Shown: positions 36,862 through 47,917 of the stretch, one piece after another
How positions within the stretch are numbered: the first letter of the stretch is position 1
How the letters are laid out: every line of letters starts with the position of its first letter
Source: Monosporascus cannonballus
Lineage: Eukaryota > Ascomycota > Sordariomycetes > Xylariales
Length of the DNA stretch: 64,000 bases
Reading direction: 5' to 3'
Assembly: GCA_004154925.1 (NCBI GenBank)
Contig: QJNS01000045.1
Span: 310,001 to 374,000, forward strand
Position numbers and translations under genes: made by a program
Notes under the pieces: model-generated
Database searches by the model: none
The model's input: only the letters and a program-made list of their open reading frames with translations
Told to the model about the DNA's origin: nothing

Positions 36862-37337
36862 AGAACAAGCCCCTGTATGCGGGGATTACTAGTGATCACC
36901 ACCATGTATCATTACGTAGGACGCCGCAATGACGACGAGACAGTCACGCATTCGCCCAAGTCTCAAGATGCCTCCTTGTCTTGCAGTCTCTTACTATGGC
37001 TACTCATATTATACCATAGATGCCATTTGGCTGACATGCACGTCAGGCCGCGCTCCAGTAGGCAGCACAGCAATGCTGCCTCAAACCTAACAAATATATG
37101 ATCAGTTAAGATAATTGCTTTCCAACTACACTTAAACCCCCTCCTTCGTTACATACTCCGTCTTATAACTAGGTCTAAACCCTAAAGTGCGGAGTTGCTG
37201 CTCACGAACAACCTGGCCACAATCCTGTTAGGGTTTCTCAACAGAACCCTATCTCAGCCATTACTTCATGAGAACCTTCAACCGACACATACAACCACCA
37301 TCGAAAAAAAAAAAGGGGGGGGGGGGGGGGGTTTTTT
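36862..37337. other. Intergenic left of assembly gap
   Basis: PUP1 3' flank, AT-rich. Contains AAACCCTAAA near 37168 and TTAGGGTTT near 37228, an inverted pair of single telomere-like units, then A10, a G-run and T6 leading into the gap. Confidence 0.4.
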
Positions 37338-37443
37338 NNNNNNNNNNNNNNNNNNNNNNNNNNNNNNNNNNNNNNNNNNNNNNNNNNNNNNNNNNCCCCC
37401 CCCCCCCCCCCCCCCCCCCCCCCCGCCCCCCCCCCCCCCCCCC
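37311..37443. other. Assembly gap (58 N) framed by poly-G and poly-C
   Basis: A run of about 21 G and TTTTTT precede 58 unknown bases at 37338-37395; then about 48 bases of C broken by one G follow. This marks either a true G/C homopolymer tract or a sequencing/assembly artefact. Nothing about gene content can be read here. Confidence 0.9.
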
Positions 37444-37475
37444 ATTATTGACGCCGTCAAAGAAAAAATGAAAAA

Positions 37476-38900
37476 ATGAAACCGCTTTCGGGGCCCGTCT
37501 TCGCCTGTTTCGGCAGGCCGCCGCCGACCGGGGCGTGCCGGTGGACGTGGTCCAAAGGGAGGCAGGACGTCCTCTTGATCCGCCAGTGGGCCCCGCCCAC
37601 GACGAACACCCCGTTCTACGACTTCGGGGGCTTCCGCGAGGAGGCCTGGACCGTCTACCTCGACAGCGAACTGGGGTGTTCCCTATCATACACAGCGCGG
37701 GTCCAGCACTTTCGCCCTCGACCTCGTCGGTCGGACGCTCCGGCCCAAGCTGGAACCCTACCTGGGCCGCACGCCGTCGTCTATACACCTGCCGGACCAG
37801 GTTATTAGAACCTTGGAGTGTCACTGAAGGCTTTCCTTCACAAAGGGAACAAACGACCTATCTCGTGCCAAAGGCCCGTCCACAATATATCCCGGGGTTG
37901 TTGTTTCCCGTGTTGTTGATGGGAAGGGTTTGCTAGGTAGGTGGCTTCCCGTACATGGGCCCGGGTGGGGCGGCCCCTGCCGTGGTAAGAGTCCTTCCTC
38001 GTTTCCCTGCGCCTTGGGACAGCAGGACGCCGGAAGATACGGCTTCCGAACCTATCTCCTTCCCGAGATACCGTGGACGTGGTTACTACCCCTGGCTCTG
38101 ACTGAGCACGGGTATTCCTGGAGTCTTATGACATTGAAAGGAGTCCATCGCTAGAGCATGCTCAACGGTGTTGTTACTTACAACGGGGAGCGAGGAATTT
38201 ATTGTCAGAGGAAGCGTATAAGAGGTATTTCTAATTACTCACTCGACTTTCTAGGTACATTGAAATAATCGACTCGTTTTGCCCGAACGCTCCGGTTGCA
38301 CAGCTGTGGCCGCCGTCCGTCTGCATGAATGGTCATGGCGAGTTCTTCGATGTGAGAGTTGCCACTTTCGAACGACTAAATATCGAAATGGCGGGTACGC
38401 CCAAGACGACACTGACATGTATGGGAGCAGTATATCGACTGAACCGGACCTTCCCTTAGTTCCTCGTCATCGCATATTTGTTGATCCTATGTACCGTGAT
38501 CTTAGACAACCGAATCCTGTGTTGTGATTATCGATGAGGCCGTCCATGTGCGCGGGATCGGCAAGATATCGCCATACACCTTCGACGTTGCGTTCTCCCT
38601 CAATGGTATCGGCGTCTCAGTGACCCCGACCGTGACCCCTATAGACTTGGCCAGAATCCCGACTGTCAGTACAGAATTCTACCCCTTCGTGGTTGTATGC
38701 GATAGATGCCCTCTGCGACAGCTCTCCGGCCTTCTTAAAATTCCATCAGCTACTTCGGCTTGAAACTGGTATATGTGTCAGGCCGAGACTACGGGTGCTC
38801 CTCTTTCTTGGTGTAGAAGAGCCATTGCCCCTTTTCGACCTAGGGCGGGACCTGGGTCATCTTGATCATTATGACCTAATCCAATTCTAACAAACTCTCG
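37476..38900 (+). pseudogene. Coding-like remnants of an unrecognised gene
   Basis: Not recognised. Next to the gap, a GC-rich block (about 37480-37830) has coding-type third-position bias. The first frame gives TPFYDFGGFREEAWTVYLDS; after a frame change near 37680-37715 another gives STFALDLVGRTLRPKLEPYL. Further on, a frame at about 38270-38455 reads FCPNAPVAQLWPPSVCMNGH and ends at a TAG. Another open stretch at 38524-38763 follows. Base composition falls to AT-rich between these pieces. They could be exons of one or more damaged genes, or real exons with sequence errors beside the gap. Whether the pieces belong together is inference. Confidence 0.3.
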
Positions 38901-40445
38901 CCTACATTGTCATATATTTTCGGTAACTCCCAAACCGGGGTGCCGAGGTACCTTGCTCTGCCATCTCCCCGCAATCAATAGGATACGAATGCCTAGGCCT
39001 ACAGCCATGTATGTATATGTCTGGAGTAAGTTAAGCTGGTCTCCAGCAACACAATCCATAGGCACAGTATCACATTTCCTTTTTGACTGGAAAGACCTTG
39101 CTAGTCATTTCTTCAGCAGGAGTGATAGATACCCAGCTTACATAGAAAGCTACGAGACGGACTGCGCCGACAAAGCCGCTGGGCAATTCGATTCAGCCTC
39201 TTGACATCCCTTTGCAATAGGTATAGCACAGGATAATGACCTTAAGATCCGCCATCTCACCTGGTTTTAGAGAAGGAACCCAAGACTCTATAGTAGGGAC
39301 GGATGGCAGATCCATTCTACCCCCTATCTCCTATACCCATCTTAAGGCCCATTTATCTTTAATGAGAAGTCCAAAGAGACCAATAACTAGTCGCAGTGCT
39401 GGACTTATGGCGGCTTCCACGACATCTACCTCGGCAAGCAAGCGCTCGAACGTCGAGAGCATCCCCAGAGTACACGCCAACACGTCACGTATGCATACGC
39501 GCCACTCGTCCCTTCCACCTGGCGCTGGCAAATCTGTCTAGAGAGCTGGCAGCATGATCCAGAGGTCGAATCACCCGAAAAGGATAGCACCACCCGGTTG
39601 TGTCTGTGATAGTCAACGTGGAGTCGTTTCATATAGGGACAACAATGACAGACACAAATGGCGGTCAGGAGGTAACGTCGCGGGTGGGAGAGTGGTAGAA
39701 GTTATGCAATGCTGTGTATTTTCCCAACCGTCATCAATCAAAGCTTTACTCAAACAGTTCCACGACAACCTAGTATGTACAAGTCCGTCCTCCAAACAAG
39801 TTCCTTGAGTCTCCACAGCTACGACTGTCCAGCCTCTGAAACCTCCCTCCTGGGAGACCAGCACATAACATATCTCCGAACGGAGACAAGCCCTGAATGA
39901 TCAAGCTCTAATAGTCGCCGTATCGCTGAGCCACAAATGGCCAAGATACAAAGTCTCATGTCCAGCAGTGGACAGACGGGTGGTAGAGGCCGACTTTCAG
40001 AAAGCAAGGTGTATATAAGAGGGTGTGACGATCAACACTGAACTCCACCACCCAAAACTCCAAGACATGACCGCTGCCGCAACGCCATGTGCCAAACACC
40101 GTGACACGACACAATGACCGGGGATATAGAGATGCATCAACAATGTAGCCTCGAGCTACTACGAAACAGACATACTTAGACAAGGTGACGAGACCTGCCA
40201 TTGAGCAACCAAATACCTCCCAACGCCTCATGACTCGGAGACATAGGGCGGTGTGGTCTCATGCCAAGTTTCCGACAACCAAACAGACGAGGCTCGCGGG
40301 TGAGAGATGTCGAAAATGTGAAAAGGGTGATTATAGTGAGCCCGTCCAAAGGATCATTAGGGGTATCCTGCCGTCCAAGAGACGCTCTTCACATCACAAG
40401 TTCATCATAGGCCAAAGGCCGGTGTTTTGAGGGAATGAAAACCAA
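38901..40445. other. Gene-poor AT-rich interval
   Basis: Only short frames. A minus-strand frame at 39331-39531 (containing ALRLVIGLFGLLIKDKW) has no stop for 66 codons but no supporting exons. No gene supported. Confidence 0.4.
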
Positions 40446-42169
40446 TCAGTCCTCATAGGGGAGCTCGTCCAAGGGGATGCTAGTGTCTGTAACGCCGAAG
40501 AGAGGCGCACTCTTCTTAGCCCATTGACGAGTCAAAAGAGACGCTGTCTGACGTTAGCAACGTTCAAGTAAGCGATGCATTAGAGGAACATTACCTTTCA
40601 AGAATTTCTTGCTAGCATACTTCTTGTAAAAGGCTTCATGGATGACAGGGCGAGCGAGGTAATCAATCATGAGCTCGAAGACGGGCTCAATCTCCTCTTC
40701 GGTGTATCCTGCGTAGTAGGAAAGGGTTGGGTCCTGCAACAAGTCAGTTACTAAAGCACGGGTGGTACAGTGGACAACGTTGGCATACCCATTCGCCTCG
40801 GTCGAGAATGAGACGGGCCAAATACATGGCAGCAGCAGCGACGTGGCTGGGACGGTAGGCCATGAACCGGTGATCAAGAAGGCTAATCTCCATCAAGTAC
40901 TTGCCGATCGTCCGAGACTGGATATCATAGTTGTCCGCCTTGGAGATGCGACGAAGGAAGTTCATCGGATTGGGATAGCTCAGATCGTAGTTCAACGTGC
41001 TAAGAATGAAACGCTCGGCGCTAAGAATTTCTGCTTCAGAGAAGCCGTCATCCGCAACATGCTTGAAGTTGGATACATGGGGTGAAAGAACTTCCTCGTA
41101 CTTGGCCGCAATGAACATCGCGGTGATACCAACGAGCTGCAGACGATCGAGCTGAACGACCTTCTCGGACAAGAACCGGTCGATGATGTTGATGGCTAAA
41201 AACAGAGTCTCGGGTAGAAGATGGAATCTCGTGTGCACCTCGATAAGCCAGTCGACCAGGATACCTCGCGTCTTCCATTCGAGGTCATCCTGATGTGACA
41301 TGTACTGGGGGTTCGGGATAGAGTTGACCTCGAGGTCGCGCAGGTACTCAAAAATCTCAGTGGCATACTCAGCTGCCATCAAAGGATCCTCCAGATCCTC
41401 ATCGTCCAGGTTCTTCACACCGGGCGGGTACTGGTGTTGGGCAGGGCGGTAGGCCTCGGGCTCGACGAAGAAATCTTTCTCGGGGACGTCCTCCAATTTG
41501 GGAGCCGCCTTGGGCTGGGGTCGTTGATGCTTCTTCTCGCTTTCTAGAGTATGGGCCTTCTTGCGAAGCGGCTCACCCTCCTCGGCAAGGACCTCTTGCT
41601 TCACGACCGAACTTGCTGATGCGGCTTTTCTCTTCTGCGAGGCCCCAATGGAACCTGAGCCAGAACCAGCACGCTTTACTTCAGTCTTCTTCGTTTCCTT
41701 GCTCGCTAACGCGGACCGGGTCGATGTGGCGCGCGCAGTGGTCTTCTGAACTCCAGTGGGCTGGGCCGCCTTGGAGACGAGCCCACCTTTTGTCGCGAGA
41801 GGCTTCTTTCCCTCAACAGCTTCACCCTTTCCTACATTGCTGACATCACCAAGGGCAGTACGGCTTCTCCGCTGGGCAGCTGTGTTGGCATTGACCGCGG
41901 CCTTCTTAGACTGGAGGGGTTGTTTGGCGGGTTGCGCGGTGACATCGACATCGAGGGCAGCAGCTTTCGCACGCGTCAAACGCGTCGAATTAGTGTTCTC
42001 GTCATTCTCGTTGGAAACGAGACGCGATCTCGCAGGACGTCCCTACAGAGAGCGTACCCATGTAAGTTGAGGCTCAATAACACGAGGTGGAGACGCCAAC
42101 CCGCGGAAGCTTGGCACGGGCCTTGTCCAGAAAAAGAACAGATGAAAGGAGCAGACTTACGGGAGGCAT
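40446..42169 (-). CDS. nimE: G2/mitotic B-type cyclin
   Basis: Activates Cdk1 for mitotic entry (NIME in Aspergillus, Cdc13 in fission yeast). Four exons: 42169-42161 (only 9 nt, MPP), 42042-40789, 40733-40595, 40543-40446; 499 aa. Two destruction boxes lie in the N-terminus: RSRLVSNEN near residue 7 and RTALGDVSN near residue 60, both RxxLxxxxN for APC/C-driven degradation. The linker is Lys-rich with KRKAAS and RKKAHT nuclear-type clusters. The cyclin box is complete: RGILVDWLIEVHTRF, NIIDRFLSEK, FIAAKYEE; then the C-terminal cyclin fold with LDRGEWDPTLSYYAGY across intron 2. It ends DTSIPLDELPYED. Divergent from the uL2m gene. Confidence 0.96.
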
Positions 42170-43834
42170 GATGATGATAAAGGGGTGCTTGACAGAATTG
42201 AATGTCTACTTGAGTGATTCACTGAGAAACAATTGTTAGCTCTCGCTCGGGTTTGGAAGCGTCCACGTAATGTGTACTAAGCATGCGACGCGCCGGTCAT
42301 GCCGACGTTCTATAGAAAATTTGCGGTCCAAGACGCGAAGGGAAGCGACAGACAGTGACGAAGGCGGTAAAGAGAATAGAGCTGAGTGTGCAAGAACAAA
42401 ACCCCCGGAACATACCTGAGAAATGCTCGTTGTTCCTAGGAAATCGACAATATCGACCGATATCAACAAGCTACCTTAAGAGGTCAGCCGCGTGAACACG
42501 TCCAACCACAGGCGACACCAAAGCTCAGGGTCAAACGGAAGACCCTAAATATGTGACAAAGTCGCCTTGCAAAATATTCGACCTGCGGGTTGGAATATCT
42601 GGTTGTAATACGGAGGGGTAGGAGGATTAGAAGTGGTAAGAGAGAATAGGTCCGACGTGTTTATCAGGATGGGGATGGATTGGTGTTTTTGAGAGGTTGC
42701 AATGTTTGGGCTGGCAGAATCAAAGATGAAGGGCTAAAGAAGCGTGGTGGAGTGGAGTACTTACCTTGACGTGCTTGGGCGACTGATTGCGCGTGTACCT
42801 CCGTACCTTCGTACCCTCTACACCTCTTACACCTTTACGCGGGCTTTTGCTAGCGTGATTTCTGAAGGGCGTCACAAGCTCGTGGTGGGTCCTTGCTGCG
42901 GTGTACTACGTAACAAGGCGCCCCCCAGAACAGGAAATCTGCTTAAAACACAGTCAGGTTTGTTACCGCGTCTGCTGGTCTGTTCAACGGTCCCTCTTCT
43001 GTGGAAAGGCTCTCCTCGACGGTCTATGTTGATGTGATTGTCATTAATGTCGCAAAGGGGTTGCAAAGTCAATTCCAGGTCGAAGAGATCAATGTAGGAA
43101 CTCAATGGGTGAAAAGGGGAAGTTCATCGGTGATCAACCCTATCCGTGTTACACAAGCGAGCAAGTAGAAGAATGGGATATCCAGAATCCGGATGGAGGA
43201 GAAAAGTCTGTAGGTGAGATCATAGGTTCAAATCAAAAAGGTGATGATGAGGAAGAGGCTGGTTTTTAACAAGTGCTGGACAGGAAATGCACTCAGCCCG
43301 ATTGTGGCAGATGCGCGGATGCTGGAGAGACTGATAAGACGCGATTTTGTCCATGGGCTGTGACTTGCATCCATGTCCATGGAAACCAACAGCGGGGTCT
43401 CCATAAAAACCCGCAGTCAACAGTAGCAACGGCGGGACAACGGTCTCTTGATTGGCCGGCACGTCGAAAAAAAGATCCAGATACGTACCGCGCCGGCCAT
43501 CCAATCATCGACGCGAGTTTCTGGAAGCGGGTCTCTTCATTTGCGTGAGACGTGACAGGCGGTGGCTGCCTGTCTCCCTTTTTATCAGTGGGGGTAATTA
43601 TGTGGCTGACGCTTTTTCCTCTGAGCCGCATTCCCATTAAAATGGCAAGGCTGAAATATGAGCCGGGATAAGTTCGGGTCCTGGAATGCCCTGTGTATCG
43701 CCATGTTCAATCTTTAGAATTTTGGAGGGCCAGCCTAGCCAAGAGTAGGCAGAGAAGGCCTTCCGCAAGTCGGTCTTCGCCCATTGAGCTTGCCTCGATA
43801 CTCCGTTCGCGACGGCCCGATACAAAATGTTATA
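42170..43834. promoter_or_regulatory. Divergent promoter, cyclin B / uL2m
   Basis: About 1.7 kb. ATTGG at about 43450 and CCAAT at about 43500 form two oppositely oriented CCAAT boxes within 400 bases of the uL2m start. A pyrimidine-rich TACCTCCGTACC-like tract lies near 42790-42825. The frames on both strands are short and motif-free. The cyclin leader may be long and spliced. Confidence 0.4.
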
Positions 43835-45143
43835 ATGTTCCAGCCGCGAATACTCTTACTTCCGTCTCGGGGGGTGCTGGCCAGCTGCCGGTGCTCTCCG
43901 GGGGCTCCTCTGCGGCGCTATGCGACAGTCCACCATGCCGCTTCACCACCTGATCCAGCTCGGGATTTCGTTCCCTCGGTACCGAAAGCCGAAAAGGCCC
44001 CTCCCCGCCCCGCCAGCGAACCGGGCAAACCCAAGTCCGGGAGAGAATCGACCGTCATCGTACGCACCTATAAGCCTAGGACGCCCGGTGTGAGACATCT
44101 CAAGCGACCGATAAACGACCACTTATGGAGAGGAAGACCATTCCTGCCGTTAACCTATCCAAAGAAGGGTATGGCCAAGGGTGGTCGGAACAATAACGGA
44201 AAAGTCACAGTCCGACATCGCGGAGGTGGTGCGAAGCGGAGGATACGGACTGTCGATTTCCACCGCTGGCTTCCGGGGCCGCATCTTGTCGAGCGCATCG
44301 AGTACGACCCGAACAGAAGTGCGCACATCGCACTTCTTACCGAGGAGGCGACGGGAAAGAAAACATATATCATCGCTCCGGAGGGCATGAGAGCTGGAGA
44401 TGTGGTCCAGAGCTATCGATCTGGCATTCCCCAGGAGCTGCTCGACAGTATGGGCGGAGTCATCGATCCAGGTATCTTAGCAGCTAAGACAGCACACCGA
44501 GGAAACTGTCTTCCCATGCATCTAATACCCATCGGTACCCCCATATTCAACGTAGGGTCTCATCCGAAGGGAGGTGCTGTTTTCTGTAGGAGCGCCGGTA
44601 CTTTCGCTATTGTGGAGAGTAAAGAAGAAGAAACCACAGCCGACGGTGTCAAAATCGTCACCGGAAAGTATGTCACAGTCAGACTTCAAAGTGGTGAAGT
44701 GAGAAGAGTGAGCAAGGATGCGTGTGCGACTATTGGCGTCGCGAGCAATCCCCATCACCATTATCGACAACTTGGCAAAGCTGGAAGAAGTCGACTGCTG
44801 AATATCCGCCCGACGGTTCGTGGTGTTGCGATGAATAAGGGTGAGTTCCGCTGTTGCGACTTGGGATACTATTTGTTCTGGACTGACGGGCGGTATAGTG
44901 GATCACCCTCATGGTGGTGGCCGTGGTAAATCGAAGGGTAACAGACATCCTACGAGTCCTTGGGGTACACCGGTAAGCAATTGCATCCTCAGTCATCACC
45001 CCTCAGTTCCAGATGCTGACTTGTATTATTAGGCCAAAGGTGGTTACAAGACTCGTAGAAACAACAACCCGAACAAATGGGTTGTCGTTCCTCGGGTGCG
45101 GAACATGGGCAAGCGAAGAGACAAGAAGGGCAAACAAGAATAA
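43835..45143 (+). CDS. RML2: Mitochondrial large-subunit ribosomal protein uL2m
   Basis: Bacterial L2 homologue in the mitoribosome, at the base of the peptidyl-transferase centre. Exons 43835-44840, 44899-44972 and 45033-45143 give 396 aa. An acid-free N-terminus ([19 protein letters not shown] ... [11 protein letters not shown]) is a probable mitochondrial presequence. The L2 core follows: [20 protein letters not shown], then the C-terminal SH3-like domain with [20 protein letters not shown] and [18 protein letters not shown]. Intron 1 falls in the most conserved loop, [20 protein letters not shown], whose His is the residue tied to peptidyl transferase in bacteria. It ends in a Lys/Arg-rich tail. 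An upstream in-frame ATG at 43784 adds no presequence character, so 43835 is preferred. Confidence 0.96.
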
Positions 45144-46195
45144 GCCACTTCTGACTTGCTTCGTTGGAGACCTGTACTCTAGCTCCGCGTACATATTACC
45201 GCCCGGGGAAGCAGGGCGAGACTTGTGTATAGAGATCTGTACTATATCAAATACAGCCTGGCTTGACCATGCTGCTGTCTACATTTAAGATGTTCCTCCC
45301 TAGTCCTACACACGGGATAAACCCTAGAGGACGGGCTCGGCTTCTCCAACATCGTTTTCCATAATATTTAGGTCTGGCTGGTTCCTAACTTACATACATA
45401 CTAGGTACCCGAGAACCGTTTAATACATAGGTACTTTTCACATTGTGCCCTACGCCATTCTCTTTCCCCCTTTCCCCTAGCCACTACCAACGCCCCGGCC
45501 CCTTTGCCCCTACACTCTACGACTTGCGTAACTGATAAGAATTATTGACTATTAACTAGAAGGATCCATTTGACTAAAGTCGGAACAAGGTAGTATTTAT
45601 ACCATATGCTACATCTTATAATGCCCTATCTCCTCAAGATGCCAGTTCTGTACTGACGTCTTGTTTCCCTCGTTCGCCTCCGACCTAAGAGAGCGGCTCG
45701 GTGTGACGTAATTGTGGCTAGGATTGCTGTTGTGGTGTTCCGGCACGCACACCCCTGCAAGCCCTTAGGATAGATAGGCAATGCAGGCTTTCTTTAGCAC
45801 ACACCGCACAGGGACGCGTAGGGTCTGATCTACGTCTCAGGATTTCGGCACTTGGCCCATCATTAAACAGATATTGCAAACGGCGGACAACTCGAGCGCG
45901 GAGTTGACGGATGTAGCAGGTTAACGGCAAGGGTCATACAGTCCTAGCCCAACCACCACAAACATATAAGTGTAGCAAAGTCCTTCCGTTCAATACCAAA
46001 CTATGCAGAGGTAAGTTTAGTTAAACCCTATCAAATTGATGGGACCTACGAGAGGAGTCTTCTTTTGGACACATAGCACTGGCCTCACCTATCGACCCAT
46101 TCCTATTTGGAGATCATCGAGAAATCACGTGACGCCTCGGATCCTATCCCAAATTTTCCCGTCTTAAATTTTCCGATAATAACATATACAAACAT
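45144..46195. other. Intergenic, uL2m to tRNA-Thr
   Basis: AT-rich, short frames only, one CATACTAGGTACC-like motif near 45400. No gene seen. Confidence 0.4.
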
Positions 46196-46288
46196 GCCCG
46201 TTTGGCTCAGCGGTAGAGCGCCTCACTAGTATATTTCTTCATGGATCTGAACATGAGGAGGCGACTGGTTCGACTCCAGTAATGGGCA
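46196..46288 (+). tRNA. tRNA-Thr(AGU) with a 21-nt intron
   Basis: Acceptor stem GCCCGTT pairs with AATGGGC (one G-U), discriminator A. D arm GCTC-AGCGGTAGA-GCG. Anticodon stem CCTCA/TGAGG with loop C-T-AGT-A; anticodon AGT at 46228-46230. A 21-nt intron (46232-46252) follows position 37, the canonical site. T arm ACTGG-TTCGACT-CCAGT. A box TGGCTCAGCGG and B box GGTTCGACTCC are intact. Mature length is 72 nt before CCA addition. Confidence 0.94.
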
Positions 46289-46312
46289 TACGTCATGTTC
46301 TTGCGTATTTTA

Positions 46313-46327
46313 TTTTTCTCTTTTTTT
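46313..46327 (+). terminator. Pol III terminator T-runs
   Basis: T5 then T7 runs lie 25-40 bases after the tRNA, as expected for RNA polymerase III release. Confidence 0.65.
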
Positions 46328-47010
46328 CTCCTTACTGCCTCTCTTCAGAGACTCGTCACTCGTCGCTTCTCTTTTGCTACTCGCTCTTCGAGCCCATCAA
46401 AGGCGCTTCTGTCTTAACATGATGTGACAGTCTGGAGTTTTGCTCAATCTACCTGGTTGTTCTCCATCGGGTCCCCAGGTCCCCTGAAGTTCTCATAGAT
46501 ATAACCACTCTACTATCTCTTGATCATTCCCCCACTATTTGGGGCCCCGCTTGCCTTTGATTTCTATACGGATCCCAAAAACACAGCTTTTTATCAGTCT
46601 ACCTCTGGCGCGTGTTTGAGGTTCAACATGTGTTGTTGCTGGGGTTGGCTGTGACCATTGTCGCCACAACCCCCTTTCCCCTTGAATGACTCCGGCACCA
46701 AGCCGCATATGCGGGAGCAACCACTATTAAGTCATGTAGCGATACAAAGTATACGTTTATAAGGCTTGGGTAACCAAGAACATCTGTCTCCAATTACTGC
46801 GATTCACGTAATTGTCCACACTAAAGATATGCGTTCAAGTCCTTACGACTATCACCTTCGCACCTCTTATTAACCCATCACCATTAAGATGCCTAGTTCT
46901 TATTCTCCCCATCAGATTCCGAATGGGCTGAGAAGGAATCAATTCGGGGTCTGAGAAGGCCTATGTAGCTTTCTTCAGCTTAAGCTAGAAGAGCCGAAAA
47001 TGCTATCAAA
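46328..47010. other. Intergenic
   Basis: AT-rich DNA between the tRNA and the coding-like remnants. No supported feature. Confidence 0.4.
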
Positions 47011-47740
47011 TCAAGGAGACAGGTGAAGGGCAAATGGAGTGCACTTTCCCAAGGCCGACCTATCTATCTGTTCAAGGTGAACACCAAAACACGGGAGTTT
47101 ATGTCCGGATATCGCCCGAGGTGACCGAAGCCCGCGAGGACCGCACCACCAAACGCACCCTAGCCCGCGCCCCTCGAGACCGCCATGCAAGCAGTTTCCG
47201 TCGCTATCGGCGTTGGTGACATGCAGCTGCGGGTAGTGGAGCGTCTTGCTGTCTAGTCCCGCGGGCTTCAGCTCAATCGATTTGCTTTCGTCGAGAAATC
47301 CCTGGCGTTTCGGGCTGCTTGTCATGTAGTGACGGGGGCCCAGCATATGAAGACCAGCCCCCCAACCCCCCCCCCCCTTGGTGTCAAACTGGAGTTTCCT
47401 TGATAACCAGCGAGTATCAGACACATCGCCAAAGCCTATCTACCAAGAATCGTTTCATAGGTATCCCAGGTTAACGACTGGCCTGGTATTTTGTAGGGTT
47501 GACCATCTCTAGCTATAGTTGGTAAAATTGGTCCCCTTCAAATTCATAGTATTCGTCATACACGAGGTCCGCGCCCCATTTCGCTCCCAATATGTGGCAG
47601 CTGGTGATGTGGGCGGGAGTCCATTGGCCTTGTCCCTTGACTTGAAGATCAAGCCATACCTATAAGTATCACTCGAGTCGTGAATGGCGAGATGTTATCG
47701 AGCTTGAAAAATGCTCGTGGCCGCATACCTATTTAGCAAC
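47011..47740 (-). pseudogene. Coding-like remnant, frames broken
   Basis: Not recognised. Three minus-strand pieces look like protein: RPRAFFKLDNISPFTTR at about 47730; VWLDLQVKGQGQWTPAHITS continuing to DEYYEFEGDQFYQL and a TAG near 47513; and, with strong third-position GC bias, PRHYMTSSPKRQGFLDESKS and KTLHYPQLHVTNADSDGN at about 47330-47190. They lie in different frames without clean introns. A G-run at about 47372 (- strand) would itself be prone to frameshift. Most likely a decayed gene; less likely a poorly sequenced multi-exon gene, perhaps linked to the gene just upstream. Confidence 0.3.
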
Positions 47741-47917
47741 GTCAGCATTTAGGTTAACCCAAGGTGTCCCTATAGTTTTGCGTCTTATGAAAGCCAATCA
47801 AGGAATCAGGAGCTGAGCCTGTTGTGGTTAAGGAAAGCATGACTATCATTAAGAGTTCCAAGACAATAGCTGGATTATACCCCCCCCCCCGTGAGTGATA
47901 GGTTTAAACGCCTGAAA
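47741..47917. other. Short spacer with C10 run
   Basis: 3' flank of the Gly/Ala-rich gene, with a ten-C homopolymer at 47881-47890. Confidence 0.4.

Noticed and set aside
37195..37824. Poly-Gly / poly-Pro proteins running through the gap
   Set aside because: They are translations of homopolymers and unknown bases.
39331..39531. 66-codon minus-strand frame with a hydrophobic helix
   Set aside because: No start/splice support and no recognisable family; length is within chance expectation.
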